Part shown: in pieces, positions 1 to 10,290 of the stretch | Layout: the number at the start of each line of letters is the position of its first letter | Position numbering within the stretch: position 1 is the stretch's first letter | Origin: Miltoncostaea sp963703045 | GTDB taxonomy: Bacteria > Actinomycetota > Thermoleophilia > Miltoncostaeales > Miltoncostaeaceae | Length of the DNA stretch: 64,000 bases | Assembly (NCBI GenBank): GCA_963703045.1 | Contig: OY969782.1 | Location: 1,116,001 to 1,180,000, forward strand | Direction of reading: 5' to 3' | The notes under the pieces: generated by a model | The model's database searches: none | The model's input: the letters and a program-made list of their open reading frames with translations, nothing else | What the model was told of the DNA's origin: nothing | Position numbers and translations under genes: made by a program

Positions 1-750
1 CTCGGTCGCGATGCGCAGGTAGAGATCGCGGTCGAGCGCGTTGTGATGCGTCACGAACGGCCGCGCCGCGGCGCCGCCGTAGATCGGCTGGAGGGTCGGG
101 GTCTCGACCTCGAGGAAGCCGCGACCGTCCAGGAACCGGCGCACCGCCGCGATCGTCCGCGAGCGCGTGATGAACGATGCCCGCACGTCACCGTCGGCCA
201 TGAGGTCGAGGTAGCGCTGGCGGAAGCGGGTCTCGGGGTCGCGCAGCCCGGCGTGCTTGTCGGGCGGCGGGCGCAGCGACTTGGCGAGCAGGGTCGCCCC
301 CTCGACGGCGACGCTCAGCTCGCCCCGGCGCGTGCGCGCCACCGGGCCGTCGGCCCCGACGATGTCGCCGAGGTCGAGGTCGAGCAGCGCGTCCATGCCC
401 TCCTCGCCGAGACGGTCGCGCGTGGCCCACAGCTGGATGCGGCCGCTGCGGTCCTCGATGTCCAGGAACGCGACCTTGCCCTGGCCGCGGCGCGCGGCGA
501 GCCTGCCCGCCACCCTGACCGGGGTCTCGCCCGTGTCGCCCGCCGCGAGCGACTCGTGCGCGGCGCGCACCTCGCCGATGGCGCGCCGCCCGGGGAAACG
601 CGCGGGGAAGGGGTCGACGCCGGCGGCGCGCAGAGCGTCCGCCTTCGCCCTGCGCTCCCCGATCAGCCCCGCGAGGCCCCCCTCGGGGACCTGCGGCTCA
701 GTGGCCGTGGTCGCCCGCCTGGATGTCGACGATCTGGTACTGGAGGGCAC
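1..750 (-). CDS. lysS: Lysyl-tRNA synthetase, N-terminal part, cut by the window edge
   Basis: Class II lysyl-tRNA synthetase, which charges tRNA-Lys in the cytoplasm. The visible part has the N-terminal OB-fold anticodon-binding domain (around GKVAFLDIEDRSGRIQLW) and then the start of the catalytic core with the motif 1 helix (RSRTIAAVRRFLDGRGFLEV). The C-terminal half lies beyond base 1. The start is uncertain: the only canonical in-frame codon near the N-terminus is a GTG at 748-750, which would overlap greA by 53 nt. The family-like sequence begins around 690 (EGGLAGLIGERRAKADALR). It is the last visible gene of the folP-to-lysS operon, a common bacterial arrangement. Confidence 0.85.
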   Translation of the reverse strand, partial: MPSSTRSSTSRRATTATEPQVPEGGLAGLIGERRAKADALRAAGVDPFPARFPGRRAIGEVRAAHESLAAGDTGETPVRVAGRLAARRGQGKVAFLDIEDRSGRIQLWATRDRLGEEGMDALLDLDLGDIVGADGPVARTRRGELSVAVEGATLLAKSLRPPPDKHAGLRDPETRFRQRYLDLMADGDVRASFITRSRTIAAVRRFLDGRGFLEVETPTLQPIYGGAAARPFVTHHNALDRDLYLRIATE

Positions 751-1186
751 CCCGGGGAGCCGGGATCGTCACCTTCTCGCCCTTCTTCTTGCCGAGCAGG
801 GCCTTGCCCACCGGACTCTCGTTCGAGAGGCGGTGGTTCTTGGGGTCCGCCTCGGCCGAGCCGACGATCGAGTACTCGCGGGTCGCCTTGCTCTTGATGT
901 CCTTCAGCGTGACGCGGGCGCCGATCGAGACCGAGTCGGTCGACAGGTGCTCCGTGTCGACCACGCGGGCGTTGCGCAGCTTCTGCTCCAGCGACTGGAT
1001 GCGATAGAAGAGCTGCGCCTGCTCGTTCTTGGCGTCGTCGTACTCGGAGTTCTCGGAGATGTCGCCGAACTCACGTGCCTCCTTGATCCGCTCCGCGACC
1101 TCACGTCGCTTCGTGGTCGTGAGGTACTCGATCTCCTCCGTCAGCTTCGCGTAGCCCTCTTCCGTCAGGATCACTTCGCGGTCCAT
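698..1186 (-). CDS. greA: Transcription elongation factor GreA
   Basis: GreA binds in the RNA polymerase secondary channel and stimulates cleavage of backtracked transcripts. The 162 residues match the family length: an N-terminal antiparallel coiled coil (residues 1-75, with the acidic tip region ISENSEYDDAKNEQA) and a C-terminal FKBP-like domain. The ATG is preceded by AGGAGA at a normal distance. It lies 93 nt downstream of the broken dus gene and runs into lysS in the same operon. The frame is intact. Confidence 0.96.
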   Translation of the reverse strand: MDREVILTEEGYAKLTEEIEYLTTTKRREVAERIKEAREFGDISENSEYDDAKNEQAQLFYRIQSLEQKLRNARVVDTEHLSTDSVSIGARVTLKDIKSKATREYSIVGSAEADPKNHRLSNESPVGKALLGKKKGEKVTIPAPRGALQYQIVDIQAGDHGH

Positions 1187-1279
1187 CGGGTGGGTCTCCT
1201 TCGTGTGAGAGCGGATCGGCCCGTGAGCGGCCCGGAAAGGTAGCTTCGACGCCCCCCGTTATCAAGCGGTGACACGTCG

Positions 1280-2343
1280 TCAGGCGGCCGCCGCGGCGGC
1301 GGGCAGCGCCCGCAGCCGATCGAGTGCGGCCTCGACGGTCGGAGCGACGAGGAGCTCGCCGAGAGTGCCGTGGCCGATCGTCGTATCCGGCCAGGTACCA
1401 GGGGTAGAACTTGCGCATGTAGCCGACGACGCGGCGCTCGCCGAGCGCCAGGCGCGGCGTCGGTCGCGAAGGCGGCGCAGCTCGTCGATGGTCTGCGCGA
1501 GCGTCGGGCGGGGGCGCGGACACGCCGTCGAGCAGCTCGCCGAAGACCCACGGGTTGCCGAGGGCGGCACGGCCGACCGCGATCGCGGCGCAGCCGGTCG
1601 TGCTCGAGCACCGAGAGCGGCGTCGGCGGGCGTGGCGATGTCGCCGCTGGCGATCACCGGGATGCCGACGGCCGCCACCACCTCGGCCGTGATGCGGTGG
1701 TCCGCACGCCCGCCGTACTCCTCGGCCGCGGCGCGCGGGTGCACGCACAGCGCCGCCGCGCCGGCCGCCTCGAAGCGCTTGCGCGGTCTCGATCGGCACC
1801 GAGGTGGCTCGGCGTGAGGCCGCGGCGCATCTTGACCGTCACCGGCACGTCGACCGCGCGCACCATCGCCTCGACGATGCGCGCGGCGGCGACCGGGTCG
1901 GCCAGCAGCGCCGCGCCGGCGCCGGTCTTGCAGATCTTCGGCACCGGGCAGCCCATGTTGATGTCGACCAGGTCGGCGCCGGCGGCCTCGACCGCGCGGG
2001 CGGCCTCGACCATGGCGTTGACGTCGGCGCCGAAGACCTGCACGCCCACCGGGTGCTCGTCGGGCACGATCGTGAGCATGCCGAGCGTCTTGCGGTTGGC
2101 GTACCGGATGCCGAAGCTCGCGATCATCTCCGAGACCGCGAAGCCGGCGCCGTGGCGGCGCGACTGGCGCCGGAACGCCCAGTTGGCGATGCCCGCCAGC
2201 GGCGCCTGCACGAGGCGGTTCTCGAGCCGCAGACCGCCGATCTCGACCGGCTCGCGCACCGGCCAGCGCTCGGGCGCCGGACGGTCGGCGGGCTCGGGCT
2301 CGGCCATGCGACCCGCGAGCACGGTGCTCATGCGCTTCCTCAT
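1280..2343 (-). pseudogene. dus: tRNA-dihydrouridine synthase (DusB-like), 3' half broken by several single-base indels
   Basis: FMN-dependent enzyme that reduces uridine to dihydrouridine in tRNA D-loops. The first 180 codons are intact: LQAPLAGI-type start of the TIM barrel, and the catalytic cysteine in DINMGCPVPKICKTGAGAAL. From about 1800 down to 1280 the recognisable sequence (VHPRAAAEEYGGRADH, GIPVIASGDI, GCAAIAVGRAALGNPWVF, VVGYMRKFYPWYLAGYD) hops between all three frames, with shifts near 1790, 1608, 1592, 1510, 1455 and 1378. The ATG overlaps the coaX stop (ATGA). Because residues stay conserved on both sides of each shift, sequencing error or very recent loss is likelier than old decay. 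Confidence 0.85.
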
Positions 2344-3137
2344 CGAGGCTCCCCCGCCTCGGTGGGCGCGCGCTCGGTGTTGAGCTCGTGCACCAGGCGC
2401 AGCCCCTCGAGCGTCAGCAGCGGCACGTTCTCGTCGATCTGGGTCGACAGCGGGCAGACCAGCGACGCGAGGCCGCCGGTCGCCAGCACGAGTGTGCCCG
2501 GCCCGAGCTCCTCCTTCATCCGCTCCACCACCCCGTCCACCATCGCGACCGTGCCGAAGACGATGCCCGAGCGCATGCTCTCGATGGTTGACTTGCCGAT
2601 GACGCGCGGGGGCGCCACCAGGTCGATGCGCACGAGGCGCGCCGCCCGCGCGGTGAGGGCGTCGAGCGAGGTCTCGATGCCGGGGGCGATCGCGCCGCCG
2701 ACGTACTCGCCCGCATCGGAGAGGGCGTCGAACGTGGTGGCGGTGCCGAAGTCGACGACGATGCAGGGGCCGCCGTGGCGACGGTGCGCGGCGACCGCGT
2801 TGACGATGCGGTCGGCGCCGAGCTCGCGCGGGTTGTCGATGGCGAGCGAGATGCCGGTGCGCACGCCGGGGCCGACGACCGTGGCGGCGCGCTGGAGGTA
2901 CTTCAGCGACAGCGACGCGTAGGCGGCCGAGAGCGTCGGCACCACCGACGCGACGATCATCTCGTCGAGCTCCCCGAGGCTGCCGCCGCGGAGGCGCAGG
3001 ATCTGGTCGTGGTCGGCGGCGAGCTCGTCGGCGGTCGCGCCGCGCTCGGTCGAGATGCGCCACTCGTGCAGCAGCTCCTCGCCCGAGTAGACCCCGGCCT
3101 GGGTCTGCGTGTTGCCGACGTCGATCGCGAGCAGCAC
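2340..3137 (-). CDS. coaX: Type III pantothenate kinase CoaX
   Basis: Phosphorylates pantothenate, the first step of coenzyme A synthesis. It has the ASKHA-fold motifs of type III enzymes: the phosphate-binding DVGNT at residues 6-10, the GADR segment (ELGADRIVNA), DFGTATTFD and GGAIAPGI. The 265-residue length is normal. The stop overlaps the dus start by 4 bp and the start lies 10 nt after the DUF2469 gene, so it is co-transcribed with the folate genes and dus. Confidence 0.96.
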   Translation of the reverse strand: MLLAIDVGNTQTQAGVYSGEELLHEWRISTERGATADELAADHDQILRLRGGSLGELDEMIVASVVPTLSAAYASLSLKYLQRAATVVGPGVRTGISLAIDNPRELGADRIVNAVAAHRRHGGPCIVVDFGTATTFDALSDAGEYVGGAIAPGIETSLDALTARAARLVRIDLVAPPRVIGKSTIESMRSGIVFGTVAMVDGVVERMKEELGPGTLVLATGGLASLVCPLSTQIDENVPLLTLEGLRLVHELNTERAPTEAGEPR

Positions 3138-3147
3138 CGCGGGGTCC

Positions 3148-3468
3148 TCAGGCCGCCGGGTCGGCGGGCTCGGGGATGGCGTCGCCCTTGAGGATCTCGA
3201 CCGTCACGTCCTGGGTCGTGTAGATCTCGACGCGGGGGATGATGCGGGTCGGGCGGTTCTTGTCCCAGACCCAGACGTCCTCCATCGTGATGTGGAAGAA
3301 CGGGTAGGACGCCTGCGGCATGAAGTCCCGCTCGAAGCGGTTGCAGAGGTAGGTCGCCTCCTGCGTGAGGACGCAGAAGCGAAAGAGCGGGAAGACGTCG
3401 GCGTACTCCCGCTTGAGCCTCAGCTCGAGCTCGGCGTCGTACTCCTCGAGCTCGTCGGTGTGGGACAT
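3148..3468 (-). CDS. DUF2469 family protein
   Basis: A 106-residue cytosolic protein of the actinobacterial DUF2469 family, recognised from its shape: a charged N-terminal helix (ELEEYDAELELRLKREY), an aromatic middle, then MEDVWVWDKNRPTRIIPRVE and a terminal VTVEIL strand. The family function is unknown. I chose the ATG at 3468 because GAGGAG sits 9 nt upstream; an earlier in-frame codon at 3513 lacks a ribosome site. It sits between folK and coaX in the operon. Confidence 0.85.
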   Translation of the reverse strand: MSHTDELEEYDAELELRLKREYADVFPLFRFCVLTQEATYLCNRFERDFMPQASYPFFHITMEDVWVWDKNRPTRIIPRVEIYTTQDVTVEILKGDAIPEPADPAA

Positions 3469-3502
3469 GCCTGGTGCTCCTCGGTGCTCGGACGGCCGCC
3501 GA

Positions 3503-4024
3503 TCATAGCTCACCCCCCGCGCGCTCCCGCGCCGGGACGAGGGCCTCCGGGACCCGGGTGGCCGGCTGGTCGGCGGGGTCGATCGCGGCCGCGAGGCCGG
3601 CCAGCGGACGGCCGTCGGGCAGGGTCAGGCCGGGGTCGAGATCGAGCAGCGGCAGCAGCGCGAAACGGCGTTCGTGCAGCCGCGGATGCGGGATGTCGAG
3701 GCGCGCGTCGTGCCACTCGCCCCCCTCCCAGAGCAGCAGGTCGCAGTCGATCGCCCGCGGGCCGAAGCGCACGCCGCCGGGGGCGCGGCCGAGTGCCCGC
3801 TCGATGGCCTTGACCTCGCGGAGCAGGGCCGGGGGGTCGAGGTCGGCGGCGATGCGGGCGGCCGCGTTGAGGAACGCCGGCTGGTCGGCGAGCTCGCGCG
3901 GCGCCGTCTCGTAGGCCGGGCTGACGGCCTCGAGGCGATGGTGCCGCGCGAGCGCGCCGAGGGCCTCCTCGATCGCCTCCCGCCGGTCGCCCAGGTTGGC
4001 GCCGAGGCCGAGCCAGTACCGCAC
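3503..4024 (-). CDS. folK: 2-amino-4-hydroxy-6-hydroxymethyldihydropteridine pyrophosphokinase FolK
   Basis: Transfers pyrophosphate from ATP to 6-hydroxymethyl-dihydropterin, feeding FolP. The 173 residues contain the hallmarks LGLGANLGDR at the N-terminus, ELADQPAFLN, and the metal/ATP-binding FGPRAIDCDLLLW followed by IPHPRLHERRFALLPL. The GTG start at 4024 lies 2 nt after the folB stop. The open frame runs on far upstream through folB and folP, but those codons are an out-of-frame shadow. The three folate genes form one translationally coupled block. Confidence 0.95.
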   Translation of the reverse strand: MRYWLGLGANLGDRREAIEEALGALARHHRLEAVSPAYETAPRELADQPAFLNAAARIAADLDPPALLREVKAIERALGRAPGGVRFGPRAIDCDLLLWEGGEWHDARLDIPHPRLHERRFALLPLLDLDPGLTLPDGRPLAGLAAAIDPADQPATRVPEALVPARERAGGEL

Positions 4025-4026
4025 GC

Positions 4027-4407
4027 TCAGGGAGCCCCGGTCGCCGTGCGGCGCAGGGTGACCGCGCTCTCGCGCACCGTGTGGGGCAGGGCGACGTGCG
4101 GCTTGCGCACCGTCACCGTGACCGCGGCGGCGCCCGGGGCCGCCAGCGCGCGATCGGCGATCAGGCCGGCCAGGCGCTCGAGCAGCGCCACGTGCGGGCC
4201 GGCGACGATGGCCACCACCGCGTCGGCGAGGGCGGCGTAGTCGACCGTGTCGGCGAGGTCGTCGCTCAGCGTGGCCGCCGAACCGGCGAGCTCGATCGTG
4301 ATGTCGACCACGAACCGCTGACCGAGCTCGGTCTCGGCGGCCAGCACGCCGTGGCGGCCGAACGCCTCGAGGCCGGTGAGGGACACCTCCAGCCGATCCT
4401 CGCTCAT
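4027..4407 (-). CDS. folB: Dihydroneopterin aldolase FolB
   Basis: Converts 7,8-dihydroneopterin to 6-hydroxymethyl-dihydropterin and glycolaldehyde in folate synthesis. The 126 residues show the T-fold pattern: the N-terminal EAFGRHGVLAAETELGQRFVVD strand-helix region (residues about 14-35), the DTVDYAALADAV segment, LLERLAGLIADRAL with the conserved Glu, and the C-terminal VTVTVRKPH strand. The start overlaps the folP stop by ATGA, and folK follows after 2 nt. Confidence 0.95.
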   Translation of the reverse strand: MSEDRLEVSLTGLEAFGRHGVLAAETELGQRFVVDITIELAGSAATLSDDLADTVDYAALADAVVAIVAGPHVALLERLAGLIADRALAAPGAAAVTVTVRKPHVALPHTVRESAVTLRRTATGAP

Positions 4408-5189
4408 CGCGCCTCCTCCACCGCCCGCCAGACGGCGAGCGCGTCGTGGGTCTCGCGGACGTCGTGCACCCGCAGCACCGCCGCCCCCCCGGCAACCGCG
4501 GCGAGGCCGGCGGCGAGGGACGCGGGCATGCGCTCCCCCACCTCGCGGCCCAGCAGGGTCGCGAACATGCTCTTGCGCGACGCGCCCACCAGCACCGGGC
4601 GGCCGAGCGCCGCCAGCGCCGGTACACCGGCCAGCAGGGCCAGGTTGTGCTCGAGGCGCTTGCCGAAGCCGACCCCCGGATCGAGGATGACGCGCTCCTC
4701 GGGGATCCCCGCATCCACCGCCGCGGCGAGCCGGGCGGCGAGGTGGTCGCGGACCTCACCGACCACGTCGCCGTAGCGGGGGTCGGACTGCATGGTGCGC
4801 GGGTCGCCGCGCATGTGCACGAGGCAGATCGCGGCGCCCCGCTCGGCCACCAGGGGCAGCAGCGCCGGATCGCCGCGGCCGGCCGTGACGTCGTTGACCA
4901 GCACCGCCCCCGCATCGAGCGCCGCCGCGGCCACCCGGGCCGACGACGTGTCGATCGAGAGCGCGATCGGCGGGCGTCCGTCGCGCACCGCGTCGAGCAC
5001 CCCCGCGAGGCGGGCGAGCTGCTCCTCGGCCGGGACGGGGTCGGACCCCGGCCGGGTGCTCTCGGCCCCCACGTCGCAGATCGCCGCGCCGTCGGCCGCC
5101 ATCGCGCGGATGCGATCGAGGGCGTCGGCGGCCGGCAGCGGGCCGTCACCGCCCCAGAGGGAGTCGGGGGTGACGTTGAGGATCCCCAT
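4404..5189 (-). CDS. folP: Dihydropteroate synthase FolP
   Basis: Condenses hydroxymethyl-dihydropterin pyrophosphate with p-aminobenzoate. A TIM-barrel protein of 261 residues with MGILNVTPDSLWGG at the N-terminus, DVGAESTRPGS (pterin/pyrophosphate loop), NDVTAGRGD and ILDPGVGFGK. Most family members have Ser-Phe-Ser after the NVTPDS motif; here it is Leu-Trp-Gly. It is the first gene of the minus-strand operon. No strong ribosome site precedes the ATG at 5189. The frame is open upstream, so a slightly longer N-terminus is possible. The divergent gene starts 98 nt away. Confidence 0.94.
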   Translation of the reverse strand: MGILNVTPDSLWGGDGPLPAADALDRIRAMAADGAAICDVGAESTRPGSDPVPAEEQLARLAGVLDAVRDGRPPIALSIDTSSARVAAAALDAGAVLVNDVTAGRGDPALLPLVAERGAAICLVHMRGDPRTMQSDPRYGDVVGEVRDHLAARLAAAVDAGIPEERVILDPGVGFGKRLEHNLALLAGVPALAALGRPVLVGASRKSMFATLLGREVGERMPASLAAGLAAVAGGAAVLRVHDVRETHDALAVWRAVEEAR

Positions 5190-5287
5190 GACGCACGGGG
5201 CGCTCGAGCCAGTGGAGGGGGTCGGGCACCCGGCGAAGGCTACGCCCGCGGGCAGCGCCGGGGCGGCGCCCGTGCGACACTCGGATC

Positions 5288-6844
5288 GTGGGCGACCGGC
5301 TGCGTCTCGCCGACCTGCTCGGCGGCCTCTCCATCGCGACGGACCTCGGCTTCGGCCTCCCTCCGGAGGAGGCGATGCGGAGCTGCCTCATCTCCTCCGC
5401 GCTCGCCCGCCGGATCGGCCTCGCCGAGGAGGAGGTGTCCGACGCCCTCTACACGGCGCTCCTCGGGCACGTCGGGTGCCCCGCCCTCTCCCACGAGACC
5501 GCGGCGATCTTCGGCGACGAACGGCGCGTGACCGCCGCGGTGGCGGCCGTCGATCTGGCCGACCCCGCGGAGATCGCCGGACGGCTGGTGCCGGCCCTGC
5601 CGGCGGGCCTGCCGCAGGCCGAGCGGGGGCGGATCGCCCGCTACGTCGCCGAACACGGGGCGGAGTTCGGCCGCATGTACGACACGGGCTCGTGCGAGGT
5701 CGCGCGCGCGACCGCCCGGCGCCTCGGGCTCGGCGCCGGCGTCGAGCGGGCCCTGCACGAGATCGGCGAGTGGTGGGGCGGCGGCGGCGCGCCGCAGGGG
5801 CTGCGCGGGGACGACATCTCCGTCGTCGCCCGCGTCGCCCGGGTGGCGGCCGACGCCGCGCGGCTGGACCACATGGCCGGCCCCGAGGCCGCGGTGGCCG
5901 CGCTCCGCCGCCGCGCCGGTGGCGTGCTCGATCCCGCCATCGTCGGCGCGCTGGGGGCCGACGGGGCGCGCGTGCTGACGGAGTCGCGCGCCGGCGATCC
6001 ACGTACGCGGATGCTGGAGGTCGAGCCGACGCCCCACCGTGAGTACCCTCGCGCCGACCTGCGTGCCGTCGCCGCCGCCTTCGGTGACCTCGCGGACATG
6101 AAGACGCCCTTCACGCACGGGCACTCGGCCGCGGTCGCGCGGCTCGGCCGGGCGGCGGGGGAGCGCGCCGGCCTCGACACGACGACGGTCACGGGCCTCG
6201 AGGTGGCGGCGCACCTCCACGACCTCGGCCGCCTGGCCGTCTCGAACGCCGTGTGGGAGAAGCCCGGCCCGCTGACGGGGGGCGAGTGGGAGCAGGTGCG
6301 GATGCACCCGTACCACTCCGAGCGGATCCTCGCGACGTCGGACGCCCTCGCCCCCCTGGCACGGTTGGCGGGGATGCACCACGAGCGCCTCGACGGGTCG
6401 GGGTACCACCGCGGCTGCGAGGCCCGGGAGCTGCCCCCCGCCGCGAGGGTGCTCGCGGCGGCGGACGTCTACGTCGCGGTGACCCACGACCGGCCGCACC
6501 GGCCGGCGCGGGGCGCCGAGGCCGCCGCCCAGACCCTGGCGGCGGAGGCCCGGGCGGGTCGGCTCGACGCAGATGCGGTGGCCGGCGTACTGGACGCGCT
6601 CGACGACCGGGCGCCGCGGCGCGCCCGGCCACCCCGGCCGGGGGGCCTGAGCGAGCGGGAGGTCGAGGTGGTCCGCCTCGTGGCGGCGGGCTGCTCGAAC
6701 CCTGCGATCGCGGAGCGTCTGGTCATCTCGCGGCGCACGGCCGAGCACCACGTGCAGCACGTCTACGCGAAGCTCGGCGTCTCGAGTCGCGCAGCCGTCG
6801 CGTTGTTCGCCCACGAGCACGACCTGCTGTCCACCGTCCCCTGA
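5288..6844 (+). CDS. HD-GYP-type phosphohydrolase with C-terminal LuxR DNA-binding domain
   Basis: A 518-residue one-component regulator. Residues 1-250 form a helical HD-like region. Residues about 265-420 resemble an HD-GYP domain (THGHSAAVARLGR, then HLHDLGRLAVSNAVWEKPG, then HHERLDGSGYHRG). The C-terminal 65 residues are a LuxR/GerE helix-turn-helix (LSEREVEVVRLVAAGCSNPA, then RRTAEHHVQHVYAKLGV). HD-GYP proteins usually degrade cyclic di-GMP; the GYP triad here reads GYH, so activity is not certain. GTG start at 5288. It is inserted on the opposite strand between the ftsH and folP blocks. The target genes are unknown. Confidence 0.85.
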   Translation: MGDRLRLADLLGGLSIATDLGFGLPPEEAMRSCLISSALARRIGLAEEEVSDALYTALLGHVGCPALSHETAAIFGDERRVTAAVAAVDLADPAEIAGRLVPALPAGLPQAERGRIARYVAEHGAEFGRMYDTGSCEVARATARRLGLGAGVERALHEIGEWWGGGGAPQGLRGDDISVVARVARVAADAARLDHMAGPEAAVAALRRRAGGVLDPAIVGALGADGARVLTESRAGDPRTRMLEVEPTPHREYPRADLRAVAAAFGDLADMKTPFTHGHSAAVARLGRAAGERAGLDTTTVTGLEVAAHLHDLGRLAVSNAVWEKPGPLTGGEWEQVRMHPYHSERILATSDALAPLARLAGMHHERLDGSGYHRGCEARELPPAARVLAAADVYVAVTHDRPHRPARGAEAAAQTLAAEARAGRLDADAVAGVLDALDDRAPRRARPPRPGGLSEREVEVVRLVAAGCSNPAIAERLVISRRTAEHHVQHVYAKLGVSSRAAVALFAHEHDLLSTVP

Positions 6845-6953
6845 GGGGTCGCCGCCCCGCGCCGGCCGCGGAAGATGGGCAGACCTACCGATGCCGGACG
6901 AGGGCCCGGCGACCGAGGGTGCGGTCGTCCACCACCCCTCACCGGAGGCCACC

Positions 6954-7766
6954 ATGATCCGCCGCACCCGCTCCGTCCCGCTGTCCACCGGCGTCCGCCT
7001 GGAGTACGCCGAGGGCGGTGACCCCGACGGCGTCCCCGTCCTGATGCTCCACGGCTACAGCGACTCCCTGCACTCGTTCGCCCCGCTGATGCGGCACCTG
7101 CCGTCCTCCCTCCGCGTCATCGCGCCCAGCCAGCGCGGCCACGGCGGCTCCGAGAGGCCCGCGGGCGGTTACGGGCCCGCGGTGTTCGCCGCCGACGCGA
7201 TCGCCCTGCTCGACGCGCTCGGAATCGACCGTGCCGTCGTCCTCGGGCATTCCGGGGGCAGCTACGCCGCCCAGTACCTCGCCATCGAGGCCCCCGGGCG
7301 CGCGCTCGGCCTCGTCCTCGTCGGCGCCTTCCGGTCGATGCCCGACATCGAGGGCGTCGACGACTTCCTGGAGATGGTCCGGGCCCTCACCGATCCCGTG
7401 GACCCCGGGTTCGTGCGCGACTTCCAGCGGAGCACCCTCACCCGCCCGGTGCCCGCGGGATTCTTCGAGATGGTCGTCTCCGAGAGCCGCAGGCTCCCGG
7501 CCGCCGTCTGGCGGGCCTACCTGGAGGACTCGCTCGCGGCGGAGGTACCGACCGAGCGTGGGCCGATCACGGCGCCGACGCTGATCCTCTGGGGCGACCG
7601 GGACGTCTACGCCCGGCGGGCCGATCAGCACGCGCTCGCGGACGTGATCCCCGACGCCGAACTGGTCGTCTACGAGGGCAACGGGCACGCGCCCCACTGG
7701 GAGGAACCCGCGCGCGCCGGCGCCGACGTGGCGAGCTTCACCCGGCGCGTCGCCGGCGTCGCCTGA
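6954..7766 (+). CDS. Alpha/beta-fold hydrolase
   Basis: A 270-residue single-domain hydrolase. It has the oxyanion segment LMLHGYSDS, the nucleophile elbow GHSGGS (Ser near residue 97), an acid in LILWGDRDVY and the catalytic His in NGHAPHWEEP, so the triad is complete. The substrate cannot be read from sequence; similarity is to the haloperoxidase/epoxide-hydrolase-like group. I chose the ATG at 6954 because GGAGG lies 5 nt upstream; an ATG at 6891 would give a longer, poorly conserved N-terminus. The tandem repeat block begins 4 nt after its stop. Confidence 0.85.
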   Translation: MIRRTRSVPLSTGVRLEYAEGGDPDGVPVLMLHGYSDSLHSFAPLMRHLPSSLRVIAPSQRGHGGSERPAGGYGPAVFAADAIALLDALGIDRAVVLGHSGGSYAAQYLAIEAPGRALGLVLVGAFRSMPDIEGVDDFLEMVRALTDPVDPGFVRDFQRSTLTRPVPAGFFEMVVSESRRLPAAVWRAYLEDSLAAEVPTERGPITAPTLILWGDRDVYARRADQHALADVIPDAELVVYEGNGHAPHWEEPARAGADVASFTRRVAGVA

Positions 7767-7769
7767 ACC

Positions 7770-7931
7770 GCTCACTTGGGCGGAAGGGCCGACGCTCACT
7801 TGGGCGGAGGGCCGACGCTCACTTGCGCGGGGGGCCAGCGCCCAATTGGGCGGAGGGTCGGCGCCCAATTGGGCGGAGGGTCGGCGCTCACTTGGGCGAG
7901 GGGCCGGCGCTCATTTGGTCAGGGGACGGGC
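7770..7931 (+). repeat. Seven-copy 23-bp tandem repeat
   Basis: The core GCTCACTTGGGCGG recurs with starts at 7770, 7794, 7817, 7840, 7863, 7886 and 7909, a 23-bp period with one 24-bp step. Two copies carry the perfect palindrome CGCCCAATTGGGCG; the last reads GCTCATTTGG. The array sits between the hydrolase stop and the ftsH 3' end. Coding in this stretch is not credible (Gly/Arg-rich, no ribosome site). The same core occurs in the repeat block at 28151-28586. Confidence 0.9.
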
Positions 7932-8060
7932 GGCGGTGATCGCGGGGGCGTCGGCGCCGTGGTGTGGCGGGCTCCATCACAACGGGCACGGGCGGGCCGG
8001 CGCCCCTGTTGCGCCGGGCCATCGGCGGTCAGGCCGTCGGGCCCGATCGTCACCCCGGGC

Positions 8061-8189
8061 GGCTCCGACCAACCGCGGGTCCTCCACCCCTCACGGCTCT
8101 TCGCCCCGCCGTGCCCCTCGCGGCTACCCCTCGGGCTCCGACCAGCCGTGGGTGCCCCACCCCACCCGGCCCCGCCGTGCCCCTCGGGG

Positions 8190-8200
<11 letters not shown>
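8061..8200. repeat. Two-copy 73-bp direct repeat overlapping the ftsH stop codon
   Basis: Copies begin with GGCTCCGACC at 8061 and 8134 and both end in CCCCGCCGTGCCCCTC followed by a GGCTACCCCTCGG-like segment. The right-hand copy contains the ftsH stop (8190-8192), so the left copy looks like a duplication of the 3' tail region that has since diverged. Between 7932 and 8060 I see only G+C-rich sequence without a gene. Confidence 0.75.
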
Positions 8201-10127
<1,927 letters not shown>

Positions 10128-10290
10128 CGTGCTCCAGACACGCCGAGGTCGTCAGGCGTCGATCGGCGCGCGCGACGACCGGCATGAGGGCCGGGTCGGA
10201 CGCGATCCCTGGAGCCGAGGATAGCAGCGCCCCCCGCCTCCCCCGCGCCCCCCCGCCGAAGCCTCGGGACAGGGGTCACCCGTGGCGGCG

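Noticed and set aside
3503..5149. A 548-codon FolP-FolB-FolK fusion
   Set aside because: Only the last 173 codons of this frame are FolK; the upstream part is out of frame with the separate, overlapping folP and folB genes.
7770..7931. Short regular repeats that could be read as a CRISPR array
   Set aside because: The 23-bp units abut with no variable spacers, and no cas gene is present.
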